A DNA stretch of 64,000 nt from JACCXG01 sp963750935 (GTDB taxonomy: Bacteria > Acidobacteriota > Vicinamibacteria > Vicinamibacterales > 2-12-FULL-66-21). This document shows positions 1 to 8,752 of this stretch, piece by piece (position 1 is the first letter of the stretch; every line of letters starts with the position of its first letter). A program made the position numbers and the translations under genes. Under the pieces are notes generated by a model that had not been told where the DNA came from, searched no databases, and saw nothing but the letters and a program-made list of their open reading frames with translations. The stretch covers positions 166,842 through 230,841 of the forward strand of contig CAVVSR010000011.1 of assembly GCA_963750935.1 (NCBI GenBank), in the 5' to 3' direction.

Positions 1-2037
1 CTCCCGCCGGTGCGGGACGTCGGCCGCGGCTCGCCGGTCGGGGTGGAGTTCTACACGAGCTACGCCTATCCGCGCGAGTTCTTCGACAACCTCTTCGAGG
101 CCGACTGGTCACGTGGCCGGCTGCTCTACACCGCGCTCACGCCGAACGGCGGCACCTACACCGCGCGCTCCGACCGCGCCGAGTTCGTGCACGGCGAGCC
201 CTTCAACATCACCGACGTGGAAGTCGGGCCTGACGGCATGCTCTATTTCACGACCGGGGGACGCAACACCTCGGGCGGCGTCTGGCGCCTGCGCTACAAG
301 GGCACGCTGCCGGCGGCTCCCGACATGACCGGCGTGCTGGCCGTCGTCCGCCAGCCGCAACCGCTCTCGAGCTGGGGCTGGGGCGCGATCGAGAAGGCGA
401 AGGCGAGCATGGGCGCGTCGTTCGGCACCGAGCTCGAGCGGCTCGCGCGCAACGCGTCGGCCGCGAGCATGGATCGCGCCCGCGCTGTTTACGAGATGCA
501 GCGCCACGGTGCGGCGCCGTCGGCGGCGCTCCTGACCGCGCTCATCAAGGATCGGGATGCGGGCGTGCGCGCCGCGGTGGTCTACGTCGCGGGTGTGCAG
601 GGGGGACTCGCCAGCGCCGACGCGAAGGCGCAGGCAGCGATCGCCGCTGCCGGTCTCAAGGACGCCGACCCGGTGGTGCGCCGCCGCTCGGCCGAAGCGC
701 TGGTGCGGATGGGACAGTCGCCAGACAAGCCGAGCCTGGCGCCGGCCGCCGACATCTACGCGCTGCTGAACGACCCCGATCGATTCGTGCGGTGGGCGGG
801 ACGGATCGCGCTCGAACGCACCGCGCGCGCCGACTGGAAGGATCGCGCCACGAAGGAGACGAACGTGCTCGGCTCCATCGAGTCGATGATCGCGCTCGTC
901 AACACCGCGAACGGCGAGAACCTGCAGCCGCTCATCGACAAGCAGTTCGCGCTGATGAAGCAGGCGAACCTGTCGGTCGAGAACAAGCTGCGGCTGTTCC
1001 GCGCGTTCGAGTACACCGCCACGGAAATCAAGGGCGGCCTCAGCCCGGCCGAGCGCGAACAGCTGCACGGCCTGGTCGTCAATCAGTTCCCCAGCCAGGA
1101 TGAACGGCTCAATCGCGAGCTCGCGCTGATCCTCGCGTATGCCGGGCAGCCGCAGGCGATCGCGAAGATCCTCGCGGCCATGCCCAAGGGCAACGACAAC
1201 CAGCAGCTGCAGCTGCACTACCTCTATGCGCTGCGCACGGTCACGCAGGGATGGACCGTGGAGCAGAAGACGCAGCTCGCGGAGCTGCTCGGGCGGACGT
1301 CCACCTGGCGCGGCGGTGCGCAGTTCATCAACTTCGTCGGCCAGATGTTCGACGCCGTGCAGCCGCTGTACGCGACGCCGGCCGAGCAGGCGATGCTGTA
1401 CGAGAAGGCCCCCGACTTCTCGCCGCTCACGCCCGAGCAGCTGGCCGAGCTCCAGGCCAAGGCCGCGCAGCTCGGCGGACGCGGCGGTGGCCGTGGCGGC
1501 AACCCCGCGAACCCGCTGGCGGCGCGTCGTGCCGGCCGCGTCATCAGCCGGCAGGAGATGCTCGAGGAGACGGTCTACCAGCCGCAGCAGAACCTGAACG
1601 TCGAGATGGGCAAGGCGGTGTTCGAGAAGAGCTGCGCGTCGTGCCACCGGTTCGGCGGCCTCGGCACCGACCATGGCGTCGCCGGGCTCAACCTGACATC
1701 GTCCAAGCTCCTCGCGTCGAAGTACACGCTGCTCGAAGCGGTCATGATTCCGGATCGCGCGGTCGCGCCGGCGCACGAGACGACGGTGGTGGCGGCGACC
1801 GATGGCAAGACACTCAGAGGTCTGCTGCTGCGTGAGGCCGGCGGCAACCTGTCGCTGCTGACTCCGGAGGGGACGGTGACCGAGGTGCCGAAGGCGCAGG
1901 TCAAGAGCAGCCGCAAGGAGAAGGCGTCGATCATGACGGAGACGCTCTCCGACAGCATCGGTCAGACCCAGCTGAGGAACCTCGCGGCGTTCCTGACGGC
2001 GCCGCCGCCGGGAACCGCACCGAGCGCGAATCGCTGA
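1..2037 (+). CDS. HEAT-repeat / c-type cytochrome protein, 5' end outside window
   Basis: The frame is open from the first base, so the N-terminus lies outside the window. About 675 residues are visible. Residues 5-95 look like the last blades of a beta-propeller of the sugar-dehydrogenase type (EVGPDGMLYFTTGGRNTSGG). A helical HEAT-like stretch follows at about 130-480. The C-terminal 130 residues form a cytochrome c domain with one CXXCH heme site (KSCASCHRFGG, near residue 541). A glycine/arginine-rich linker (GGRGGGRGGNP) separates the helical and heme parts. Propeller plus HEAT plus heme proteins of this kind are usually exported and are common in Planctomycetes, Verrucomicrobia and Acidobacteria. 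Their substrates are mostly unknown, though many sit near sugar catabolism genes. The stop lies 34 bp before the rhamnulokinase start, so it may belong to the rhamnose operon. That role is inferred from position. Confidence 0.8.
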   Translation, partial: LPPVRDVGRGSPVGVEFYTSYAYPREFFDNLFEADWSRGRLLYTALTPNGGTYTARSDRAEFVHGEPFNITDVEVGPDGMLYFTTGGRNTSGGVWRLRYKGTLPAAPDMTGVLAVVRQPQPLSSWGWGAIEKAKASMGASFGTELERLARNASAASMDRARAVYEMQRHGAAPSAALLTALIKDRDAGVRAAVVYVAGVQGGLASADAKAQAAIAAAGLKDADPVVRRRSAEALVRMGQSPDKPSLAPAADIYALLNDPDRFVRWAGRIALERTARADWKDRATKETNVLGSIESMIALVNTANGENLQPLIDKQFALMKQANLSVENKLRLFRAFEYTATEIKGGLSPAEREQLHGLVVNQFPSQDERLNRELALILAYAGQPQAIAKILAAMPKGNDNQQLQLHYLYALRTVTQGWTVEQKTQLAELLGRTSTWRGGAQFINFVGQMFDAVQPLYATPAEQAMLYEKAPDFSPLTPEQLAELQAKAAQLGGRGGGRGGNPANPLAARRAGRVISRQEMLEETVYQPQQNLNVEMGKAVFEKSCASCHRFGGLGTDHGVAGLNLTSSKLLASKYTLLEAVMIPDRAVAPAHETTVVAATDGKTLRGLLLREAGGNLSLLTPEGTVTEVPKAQVKSSRKEKASIMTETLSDSIGQTQLRNLAAFLTAPPPGTAPSANR

Positions 2038-2071
2038 ATCCGGCTGCTTGACCCTTGGAAAGCGGGGACCC

Positions 2072-3541
2072 GTGAGTGCTCAGTTCCTAGCATTCGATCT
2101 CGGCGCGGAGAGCGGCCGCGCCATCGTGGGACGTCTGCGATCCGGTGTCCTCGACATTCGTGAGGTCCACCGTTTTCCGAACGAACCGGTCCGCCAGAAC
2201 GGCGCCCTGAACTGGGACGTCCTCCGCCTCTGGTTCGAGATGCGCCGGGCGCTCGAGCGCATCTCCGGCACCCGTCTCGAGAGCCTGGGCGTCGACACGT
2301 GGGGCTGCGACTACGCGCTCGTCGGCGAGCAGGGGCACCTCCTCCAGAATCCGTTCCACTACCGTGATCGCCGGACCGACGGCGTGATGGAGTCGGTCTT
2401 CCAGCACGTGCCGGCCGACGAAATCTATGCGGTCACCGGCATTCAGTTCCTGCCGTTCAACACGCTGTTTCAGCTCTACGCGGCCTGCCGCGCCACGCCG
2501 CAGCTGATCGAGAGCGCGTCGGCGTTCCTCACCGTGCCCGATCTCCTGAACTACTGGCTGACCGGCCGCGCCGCGTGCGAATACACCAACGCGACGACGA
2601 CGCAGTTCGTCGACGCGCGATCGCGATCCTGGGCGACCGGGTTGCTCGAGCAGCTCGGCATCCCGACGCGGCTGCTGCCGGCGCTCGTCGAGCCCGGCCA
2701 CGTCCTCGGCCAGCTCGGCGCCGACTGCTGCGCGGCGCTGGCCGGGACTCCGGTCGTGGCGCCGGCCACCCACGACACCGGATCGGCGGTGGCGTCGATC
2801 GCGGCCGGCGGCCGGCGGGCGTTCCTCAGCTCCGGCACCTGGTCGCTGCTCGGCACCGAGGTGTCGCGGCCGATCATCACGCCGCGATCGCGCGAGCTGA
2901 ACTTCACCAACGAGGGTGGGGTGTGCGGCACCACCCGCCTGCTGAAGAACATCGGCGGCATGTGGCTGCTGCAGGCGTGCCGGCGGAAATGGGCGGCGGA
3001 AGGACAGGACTTCGACTACGACGAGCTGCTGGCCGCGGCGGACGACCCGACGCTGGCGTTCAAGGTGCTGTTCAACCCCGATCACGCCACGTTCCTGCAT
3101 CCGCCGGACATGATCGGCGCGATCCGCGATTACTGCCGCGACACCGGCCAGGCGGAGCCCGAGACGCCTGCGGCCGTCACCCGCGCCATCCTCGAGAGCC
3201 TCGCATTCAAGTACCGCTTCGTGATCGAGTCGCTCGAAGAGCTCACCGGCGAACCGATCGAGGAGATCCAGATCGTCGGCGGTGGATCGCGCAACCGGCT
3301 GCTGAACCAGTTCACGGCCGACGCGACCGGACGCACCGTGCTGGCCGGTCCGGTCGAAGCGACCGCGCTTGGCAACATCGCGATGCAGATGGTCGGCACC
3401 GGCGCCGTCAGCACGCTGGCCGAGGCGCGGCGGATCATCGAGCGATCGTTCCCGGTGGAGCGGTTCGAACCGGCGGATCAGGACCGCTGGAACACCCACT
3501 ACCGGCGTTTTCAAGAGTACCTGGAGCTGACCTGTGTCTAA
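2072..3541 (+). CDS. rhaB: L-rhamnulokinase
   Basis: This 489-residue FGGY-family sugar kinase phosphorylates L-rhamnulose to L-rhamnulose 1-phosphate. The N-terminal phosphate-binding strand (AFDLGAESGRAIVGRL), the central THDTGSAVA segment, the FLSSGTWSLLG loop and the late EIQIVGGGSRNRLLNQ motif are all typical of RhaB. Length matches the family. The GTG at 2072 (VSAQFLAFDLG) was chosen over the in-frame TTG at 2048 because it starts right before the first conserved strand and follows a purine-rich stretch. The gene overlaps the next one, the aldolase/dehydrogenase, by 8 bp, implying translational coupling. No rhamnose isomerase lies in the window; it is probably elsewhere. Confidence 0.93.
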   Translation: MSAQFLAFDLGAESGRAIVGRLRSGVLDIREVHRFPNEPVRQNGALNWDVLRLWFEMRRALERISGTRLESLGVDTWGCDYALVGEQGHLLQNPFHYRDRRTDGVMESVFQHVPADEIYAVTGIQFLPFNTLFQLYAACRATPQLIESASAFLTVPDLLNYWLTGRAACEYTNATTTQFVDARSRSWATGLLEQLGIPTRLLPALVEPGHVLGQLGADCCAALAGTPVVAPATHDTGSAVASIAAGGRRAFLSSGTWSLLGTEVSRPIITPRSRELNFTNEGGVCGTTRLLKNIGGMWLLQACRRKWAAEGQDFDYDELLAAADDPTLAFKVLFNPDHATFLHPPDMIGAIRDYCRDTGQAEPETPAAVTRAILESLAFKYRFVIESLEELTGEPIEEIQIVGGGSRNRLLNQFTADATGRTVLAGPVEATALGNIAMQMVGTGAVSTLAEARRIIERSFPVERFEPADQDRWNTHYRRFQEYLELTCV

Positions 3542-5756
3542 TACGTCCACCGTTGAAACCACCTTTCTGAAGAACCTCTGGGACGAGCGCGAGGCGGCGA
3601 AGCTCGAGTCGCAGCCGCTCGAACTGCTGCGATATCGATCCAACCTGCTCGGCGCCGACCTGCGCATCACCAACTTCGGCGGCGGCAACACCAGCTCGAA
3701 GTTCGACATGCCGGACCCGCTGACCGGCGCGCCCACCAAAGTGATGGCGGTCAAGGGCAGCGGCGGCGACCTGCGGTCGATCGGCACCTCGGGGTTCGCG
3801 ATCCTCTACATGGACAAGCTCGAGAGCCTGATCCCGCGCTACCGCGGCGAGCAGTTCGAGGACGAGATGGTCGGGTTCTATCCGCTGTCGGCGTTCGGCG
3901 AGAACCGCGTCGCCGCGTCGATCGACACCCCGCTCCACGCCTTCCTGCCGTTTCCGCACGTCGATCACCTGCACCCGGACTGGGCGATCGCGCTGGCCGC
4001 GAGCGCCAACGGCAAGGCCAAGCTCGAGGAGTTCAACAAGAAGTACAGCCGCAAGATCGTCTGGGTGCCGTGGCAGCGCCCCGGGTTCGAGCTGGCGCTG
4101 ATGCTGCGGCAGGCGGTCCAGGACAATCCCGGCTGCGACGGCATCATCCTCGGCGGCCACGGGCTGTTCACGTGGGGGCAGACGCAGCGCGACTGCTATC
4201 TGAGCAGCGTCAAGACGATCGACCAGATGGGGGAGTTCGTCCAGGAGCATGCGAAGCGGAGCGGCCGCCCGCAGTTCGGCGGCGCGGTCGCGACGACGGC
4301 GCCGAATCGTGAAACCCTCGCCGGCGCGCTGCTGCCGTACCTGCGCGGCGCGGTCTCGTCGAACCGCCGCGTCATCGGGCACTACGACAGCAGCGAGGAT
4401 GCGCTGGCGTTCGCGAATTCACAGTGGGCCGAGGACCTGTGCCGGATGGGCACGAGCTGTCCCGATCACTTCCTGCGGACGCGGATCTCGCCGCTCTATG
4501 TGGCCTGGAAGCCCGAGGACGGCCTGGACGCGCTCAAGCAGCGGATCGGCGAGCGGCTCGTCACTTACCGCGAAGACTACGGCAAGTACTACAAGGCGCA
4601 CGCGAAGCCGGATTCGCCGGCGCTGCGCGACTCGAATCCGTCGGTCGTCGTGGTTCCGGGCATCGGCCTCTTCGGCTTCGGCAAGGACAAGCGCGAGGCG
4701 CGCATCACGTCCGAGTTCTTCGTCAATGCCATTCACGTCATGGCGGGCGCAAATGCGCTCGAAGACGCGGACGGCAAGCCGGGTCCGGCGCCGCAGGCCA
4801 GGCGCGCCGAGCAGGCCGGCGAGTTCAAGAGCTACCGCAACTACGTCGCGCTGCCGCGGTCCGAGGCGTTCGGGATCGAATACTGGGCGCTCGAAGAGGC
4901 CAAGCTGCAGCGGATGCCGCCGGAGCGCGAGTTCAGCCGCCGCATCGTGGTGGTGATCGGCGGCGCCAGCGGCATCGGCCGCGAAGTCGCGCTGCTCCTC
5001 GCCAAGCGCGGCGCCCACGTCGTCGTCGCCGACCTGAACGCGGAAGCGGCCGAAGCGGTCGCGACCGAAGCGGCGGCGCACTCGGCCCGCGAGCTGGTGC
5101 TGGGCCTGCCCCTCGACCTGACGTCGCGCGAGAGCATGGCCGCGGCGTTCCGCGCCACGGTGATGCGGTTCGGTGGACTCGACGCGGTGATCAACACCGC
5201 CGCGATCTTCCCGACGCCGGCGCCGGGCACGCCGCCCGAGCAGACGTGGGGCCTGACCATGAGCATCAACGTGACCAGCAACCACGTGCTGGCCGACGAA
5301 GCGGCGAAGATCCTGAAGGAACAGGGCCTGCCCGGCGCGATCGTGCTCACCAGCTCGGCGAACGCGGTGGTGCCGAAGGCGGGCAGCGAGGCCTACGACG
5401 TCAGCAAGGCGGCGATCAACCACCTGATCCGCGAGCTCGCGATCGGCCTGGGGCCGCTGGTCCGCGTCAACGGCGTCGCACCCGCGACCGTCGTCGCCGG
5501 CTCGGCCATGTTCCCGCGCGATCGCGTCATCGTCTCGCTGAAGAAGTACAGCATCGAGTTCGCCGATTCGGAGACGACCGAGTCGCTGCGCGACAAGCTG
5601 GCCGAGTTCTACGCGCGCCGCACCATCACCCGCCGGCCGATCCTGCCGGTCGACTGCGCCAACGCGATCGTGTTCCTCGCCAGCGACCAGAGCGCCAAGA
5701 CCACCGGCCACGTCATCCCGGTCGACGGCGGGTTGCCGGAAGCGTTCTTGAGGTGA
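3534..5756 (+). CDS. rhaD: bifunctional rhamnulose-1-phosphate aldolase / short-chain dehydrogenase
   Basis: This is a 740-residue two-domain enzyme. Residues 1 to about 430 are a class II aldolase fold, with NFGGGNTSSKF near the start, a metal-site HLHPD and GGHGLFTWG; it should split L-rhamnulose 1-phosphate into dihydroxyacetone phosphate and L-lactaldehyde. From about residue 470 there is an SDR domain with the nucleotide loop GGASGIGR (about 475-482) and the catalytic Y621-x3-K pair (YDVSK), expected to oxidise L-lactaldehyde to L-lactate. This fusion is known from Bacillus and Rhizobium rhamnose pathways. The start is GTG, inside the end of rhaB. The lactate product explains the lutABC genes downstream. 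rhaD is the usual rhizobial symbol; other genomes use rhaEW. Confidence 0.92.
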   Translation: MSNTSTVETTFLKNLWDEREAAKLESQPLELLRYRSNLLGADLRITNFGGGNTSSKFDMPDPLTGAPTKVMAVKGSGGDLRSIGTSGFAILYMDKLESLIPRYRGEQFEDEMVGFYPLSAFGENRVAASIDTPLHAFLPFPHVDHLHPDWAIALAASANGKAKLEEFNKKYSRKIVWVPWQRPGFELALMLRQAVQDNPGCDGIILGGHGLFTWGQTQRDCYLSSVKTIDQMGEFVQEHAKRSGRPQFGGAVATTAPNRETLAGALLPYLRGAVSSNRRVIGHYDSSEDALAFANSQWAEDLCRMGTSCPDHFLRTRISPLYVAWKPEDGLDALKQRIGERLVTYREDYGKYYKAHAKPDSPALRDSNPSVVVVPGIGLFGFGKDKREARITSEFFVNAIHVMAGANALEDADGKPGPAPQARRAEQAGEFKSYRNYVALPRSEAFGIEYWALEEAKLQRMPPEREFSRRIVVVIGGASGIGREVALLLAKRGAHVVVADLNAEAAEAVATEAAAHSARELVLGLPLDLTSRESMAAAFRATVMRFGGLDAVINTAAIFPTPAPGTPPEQTWGLTMSINVTSNHVLADEAAKILKEQGLPGAIVLTSSANAVVPKAGSEAYDVSKAAINHLIRELAIGLGPLVRVNGVAPATVVAGSAMFPRDRVIVSLKKYSIEFADSETTESLRDKLAEFYARRTITRRPILPVDCANAIVFLASDQSAKTTGHVIPVDGGLPEAFLR

Positions 5757-5770
5757 AGCGAGAACCTCGT

Positions 5771-5862
5771 CAACTCCCAACTCCCAACCTCCCAACTCCC
5801 AAGATCCAGGGCTCGTTCGCGCGTTCTGCATTGGGAGTTGGGAGTTGGGCGTTGGGAGTTGG
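5771..5862. repeat. Inverted heptamer arrays forming a long hairpin / G-quadruplex motif
   Basis: The left arm (5771-5802) is a run of CAACTCC-type heptamers; the right arm (5831-5862) is its near-perfect reverse complement (TTGGGAG units). They are separated by a 28-base loop. The paired arms would give a stem of about 30 bp with one bulge. The right arm also holds four GGG tracts spaced by four bases, a perfect G-quadruplex motif on the coding strand, ending 15 bases before the lutA start. It sits in the only sizeable spacer of the rha-lut block and could dampen or tune readthrough from rhaD into lutABC. That role is inferred. Confidence 0.75.
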
Positions 5863-5876
5863 CGTTGAGTCTTCCG

Positions 5877-6623
5877 ATGGTCATCTCGCTCTTCATCACC
5901 TGCTACAACGACACGCTGTTTCCGGAGACCGGGAAGGCGGTCGTGACCGTGCTGGAGCGGCTCGGGCACACGGTTGAATTCCGCGACGCCCAGACCTGCT
6001 GCGGACAGATGCACTACAACACCGGCTACACCGCCGACGCGGTGCCGCTGATGCGGCGCATGGTCGACGTGTTCCGCGGCGCCGGGCTGGTGTGCGTGCC
6101 GTCCGCGTCGTGCGTCTCGATGATGCGCGACCACTATCCGAAGATGGCGGCGGCCAGCGGCGACGCGGCGCTGCAGCAGGACGTGCGCGAGCTCCTCGAT
6201 CGCGTCTTCGAGTTCTCCGAGCTGCTCGTCGACAAGCTCGGCGTCACCGACGTCGGCGCGTCCTATCCGCACACCGTGACGCTGCACACCTCCTGTCACT
6301 CGCTGCGGTCGCTGCACCTCCGCGATCAGCCGATCCGGCTGCTGCAGGCGGTGCGCGGCCTGCGTTTCGTCCCGCTCGCGCACCAGGACGAGTGCTGCGG
6401 ATTCGGCGGCACGTTCGCGGTCAAGAACGCCGACGTCTCCACCGCCATGGCCGTCGACAAGGTGGGCTGCGTGCTCGAGACCGGCGCCGAGGTGTGCACC
6501 GCCGGCGACAACTCCTGCCTGATGCAGATCGGCGGCACCTTGAGCCGGCGCGGCTCCACCGTGCGCTGCCTGCACCTCGCCGAGATCCTCGCCTCGACCG
6601 CGGGCGGGCCGGCCGGCTCATGA
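5877..6623 (+). CDS. lutA: Lactate utilization protein A, Fe-S oxidoreductase subunit
   Basis: This 248-residue cytosolic protein has two cysteine-rich CCG domains: CCGQMHYNTGY near residue 40, and CHSLR followed by CCGFGGTF near 165. They are the glycolate-oxidase/heterodisulfide-reductase type that binds iron-sulfur clusters. With LutB and LutC it forms the flavin-free L-lactate dehydrogenase complex that makes pyruvate. The ATG at 5877 (MVISLFITCYND) fits the family start; a longer frame from 5838 would translate the repeat-rich spacer and is rejected. Its stop overlaps the lutB start in ATGA. Context (fed by lactate from the rhamnose aldolase/dehydrogenase) strengthens the call. Confidence 0.92.
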   Translation: MVISLFITCYNDTLFPETGKAVVTVLERLGHTVEFRDAQTCCGQMHYNTGYTADAVPLMRRMVDVFRGAGLVCVPSASCVSMMRDHYPKMAAASGDAALQQDVRELLDRVFEFSELLVDKLGVTDVGASYPHTVTLHTSCHSLRSLHLRDQPIRLLQAVRGLRFVPLAHQDECCGFGGTFAVKNADVSTAMAVDKVGCVLETGAEVCTAGDNSCLMQIGGTLSRRGSTVRCLHLAEILASTAGGPAGS

Positions 6624-8038
6624 TCCGCGTAGGCGACGCCGCCACCGCCGCCGACTTTCCCGACGCGGCCAGGCAATCGCTCGCCAACCTGCAGCTGCGC
6701 CGCAACGTCCGGCACGCGACCGACGTCATCCGCGGCAAGCGCGCCATCGTCGTCGGCGAAGCCGACGACTGGCAGGCGCTGCGCGAGTCGGGCCGCCAGA
6801 TCAAGGCGCACGTCCTCCGCCATCTCGACGCCTACCTGGAGCAGTTCGAGGAGCGCTGCACGCGCGCGGGCGGACGGGTCCACTGGGCCGCCGACGCCGA
6901 CGAGGCGAACCGCATCGTCATCGACATCATCCGGTCGCACGGCGAGCGCGAGGTCATCAAGGTCAAGACCATGACCTCCGACGAGACCCGCCTGAACGTG
7001 GCGCTCGAGGCGGCCGGCATTGCCCCCTACGAAACCGACCTCGCCGACCTCATCATCCAGCTGGGCGAGGACAAGCCGTCGCACATCGTGGTTCCGGCGC
7101 TGCACCGCAACCGCGCGGAGATCCGCGAGATCTTCCAGCGCAAGATGGGGCTGGCGGAGCTCGGCGGCGAGCCCGAGGACCTGACCACCGCGGCGCGCCA
7201 CTTCCTGCGCGAGAAGTTCCTGCGCGTGCCGGTCGGCTTCAGCGGCGCGAACTTCCTCGTCGCCGATACCGGCTCGGTGTGCGTCGTCGAGTCCGAGGGC
7301 AACGCGCGGATGTGCCTGACGCTGCCGCGCGTGCTGATCACGCTCGCCGGCATCGAGAAGATCGTGCCGGCGTTCGCGGATCTCGAGGTGTTCCTCCAGC
7401 TCCTGCCGCGGTCGGCGACCGGGGAGCGGATGAACCCCTACAACACCATCTGGACGGGCGTCACCCCTGGCGACGGGCCGAAAGAGTTCCACGTCGTGCT
7501 GCTCGACAACGGCCGCACGAAGGTGCTCGCGGACGAAGAGTCGCGGGAAACGCTGCAGTGCATCCGCTGCGCGGCCTGTCTGAACGCGTGCCCGGTCTAC
7601 CGGCAGACCGGCGGCCATGCCTACGGTTCGATCTACAGCGGCCCGATCGGCGCCATCCTCACCCCGCAGCTCCAGGGCATGGAACACTCGACGTCGCTGC
7701 CGTATGCCTCGTCTCTGTGCGGCGCGTGCTACGAGGTCTGTCCGGTCAAGATCAACATTCCCGAGATCCTGATTCACCTGCGCCGCCGCATCGTCGAGGC
7801 CGGCGCACCGATGTCGGAGCGGGCGGGGATGAAGGCGGCCGCGTTCGCGTTCTCGAACCCGGCGTGGCTCAAGCGCGCGCAGATGATCGGCCGATTCATG
7901 CAGCGTCCCTTCACCCGCGACGGCCGGGTGACCAGCCTGCCCGGTCCGTTCGCCGGCTGGACGAAGACGCGCGATCTTCCGGCGATGCCGCCGCAGTCGT
8001 TTCGCGAGTGGTGGGCGTCTCGAGGACGCCGCTCATGA
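6620..8038 (+). CDS. lutB: Lactate utilization protein B, LUD and ferredoxin domains
   Basis: This 472-residue protein has an N-terminal LUD domain (KVKTMTSDETRLNVALE; VVPALHRNRAEIREIF; GFSGANFLVADTGS) and a C-terminal pair of 4Fe-4S ferredoxin motifs, CIRCAACLNACPVYRQ and CGACYEVCPVKINIPE. This matches LutB, the electron-carrying core of the L-lactate oxidation complex. The ATG at 6620 overlaps the lutA stop by four bases and the protein ends in an ATGA overlap with lutC, so the three genes are tightly coupled. Confidence 0.94.
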   Translation: MIRVGDAATAADFPDAARQSLANLQLRRNVRHATDVIRGKRAIVVGEADDWQALRESGRQIKAHVLRHLDAYLEQFEERCTRAGGRVHWAADADEANRIVIDIIRSHGEREVIKVKTMTSDETRLNVALEAAGIAPYETDLADLIIQLGEDKPSHIVVPALHRNRAEIREIFQRKMGLAELGGEPEDLTTAARHFLREKFLRVPVGFSGANFLVADTGSVCVVESEGNARMCLTLPRVLITLAGIEKIVPAFADLEVFLQLLPRSATGERMNPYNTIWTGVTPGDGPKEFHVVLLDNGRTKVLADEESRETLQCIRCAACLNACPVYRQTGGHAYGSIYSGPIGAILTPQLQGMEHSTSLPYASSLCGACYEVCPVKINIPEILIHLRRRIVEAGAPMSERAGMKAAAFAFSNPAWLKRAQMIGRFMQRPFTRDGRVTSLPGPFAGWTKTRDLPAMPPQSFREWWASRGRRS

Positions 8039-8688
8039 GCGGCGGCGCCGGCAGCGGGGCACGCGGCGTCATTCTCGGACGGATCCGGGACATCCTCGGC
8101 GAGCGTCCGCGGTCGGCGGCCGAGGAGTATCAGGCCATCGAACGGGAGTATCGCGACGCCCCGACGCTCGACGCCGACCAGCGCGTCGAGCTGTTCGTCG
8201 ATCGCCTGCAGCACTATCAGGTGGGCGTCTACCGGTGCGAGCCGGCAACGCTGCGCCGCACCATCGGCGAGACGCTCGCCAACCGCCAGAAGACCCGTCC
8301 GGTGGTGCCCGTCGATCTGCCGCGCGAATGGCTGCCGCCGGAGCTGATGGTGGTGGACGACGTCGGGTTGAGCGACGCGGATCTCGATCGCTGCGAAGGC
8401 GTGGTGACCGGCTGTTCGCTCGCGATCGCGACGACCGGCACGATCGTGCTGCGCCACCTGCAGGCGGAAGGACGCCGCGCGCTGACGCTCGTGCCCGACT
8501 ATCACCTCTGCGTCGTGTCAGCCGATCAGATCGTGCAGACGGTACCCGAAGCGGTTCGCAAGCTGGCGGCCTGGCAGCCGGCGCTGGTCACGACGATCTC
8601 CGGTCCGTCGGCGACGGCCGACATCGAGATGACGCGGATACGCGGGGTGCATGGTCCACGCACACTCGACGTGGTTCTGTGCTGGTGA
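8035..8688 (+). CDS. lutC: Lactate utilization protein C, LUD domain
   Basis: This 217-residue LUD-domain protein is the third subunit of the LutABC lactate oxidation complex. Visible family features are the EGVVTGCSLAIATTGTIVL segment near the middle and LVPDYHLCVV, VETVP-like (VQTVPEAV) and ISGPSATADIEMTRIRG near the end. The last of these is the signature C-terminal motif of LutC. The start overlaps lutB in ATGA. The gene ends the rhamnose/lactate transcription block; the next gene is on the other strand. Confidence 0.92.
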   Translation: MSGGAGSGARGVILGRIRDILGERPRSAAEEYQAIEREYRDAPTLDADQRVELFVDRLQHYQVGVYRCEPATLRRTIGETLANRQKTRPVVPVDLPREWLPPELMVVDDVGLSDADLDRCEGVVTGCSLAIATTGTIVLRHLQAEGRRALTLVPDYHLCVVSADQIVQTVPEAVRKLAAWQPALVTTISGPSATADIEMTRIRGVHGPRTLDVVLCW

Positions 8689-8702
8689 CGATCCCGAGCG
8701 TC

Positions 8703-8731
8703 AACTCCCGACTTCCAACTCCCGACTCCCG
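8703..8731. repeat. Short heptamer array (ACTCCCG type)
   Basis: About four imperfect 7-base units (ACTCCCG, ACTTCCA, ACTCCCG, ACTCCCG) lie between the convergent ends of lutC and the di-heme cytochrome gene. It resembles the heptamer arms before lutA. The reverse strand is G-rich with period-7 GGG tracts, though one tract is only GG. Confidence 0.6.
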
Positions 8732-8752
8732 AACAATCGCCGAGTCCGGCAT

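Noticed and set aside
3460..3480. GGTTCGAACC resembling a tRNA T-loop
   Set aside because: It lies inside rhaB coding sequence and no cloverleaf can be drawn around it; no tRNA was found in the window.
4419..6575. 718-codon minus-strand frame spanning the rhaD-lutA spacer
   Set aside because: It translates the heptamer arrays and the antisense of two well-supported enzymes.
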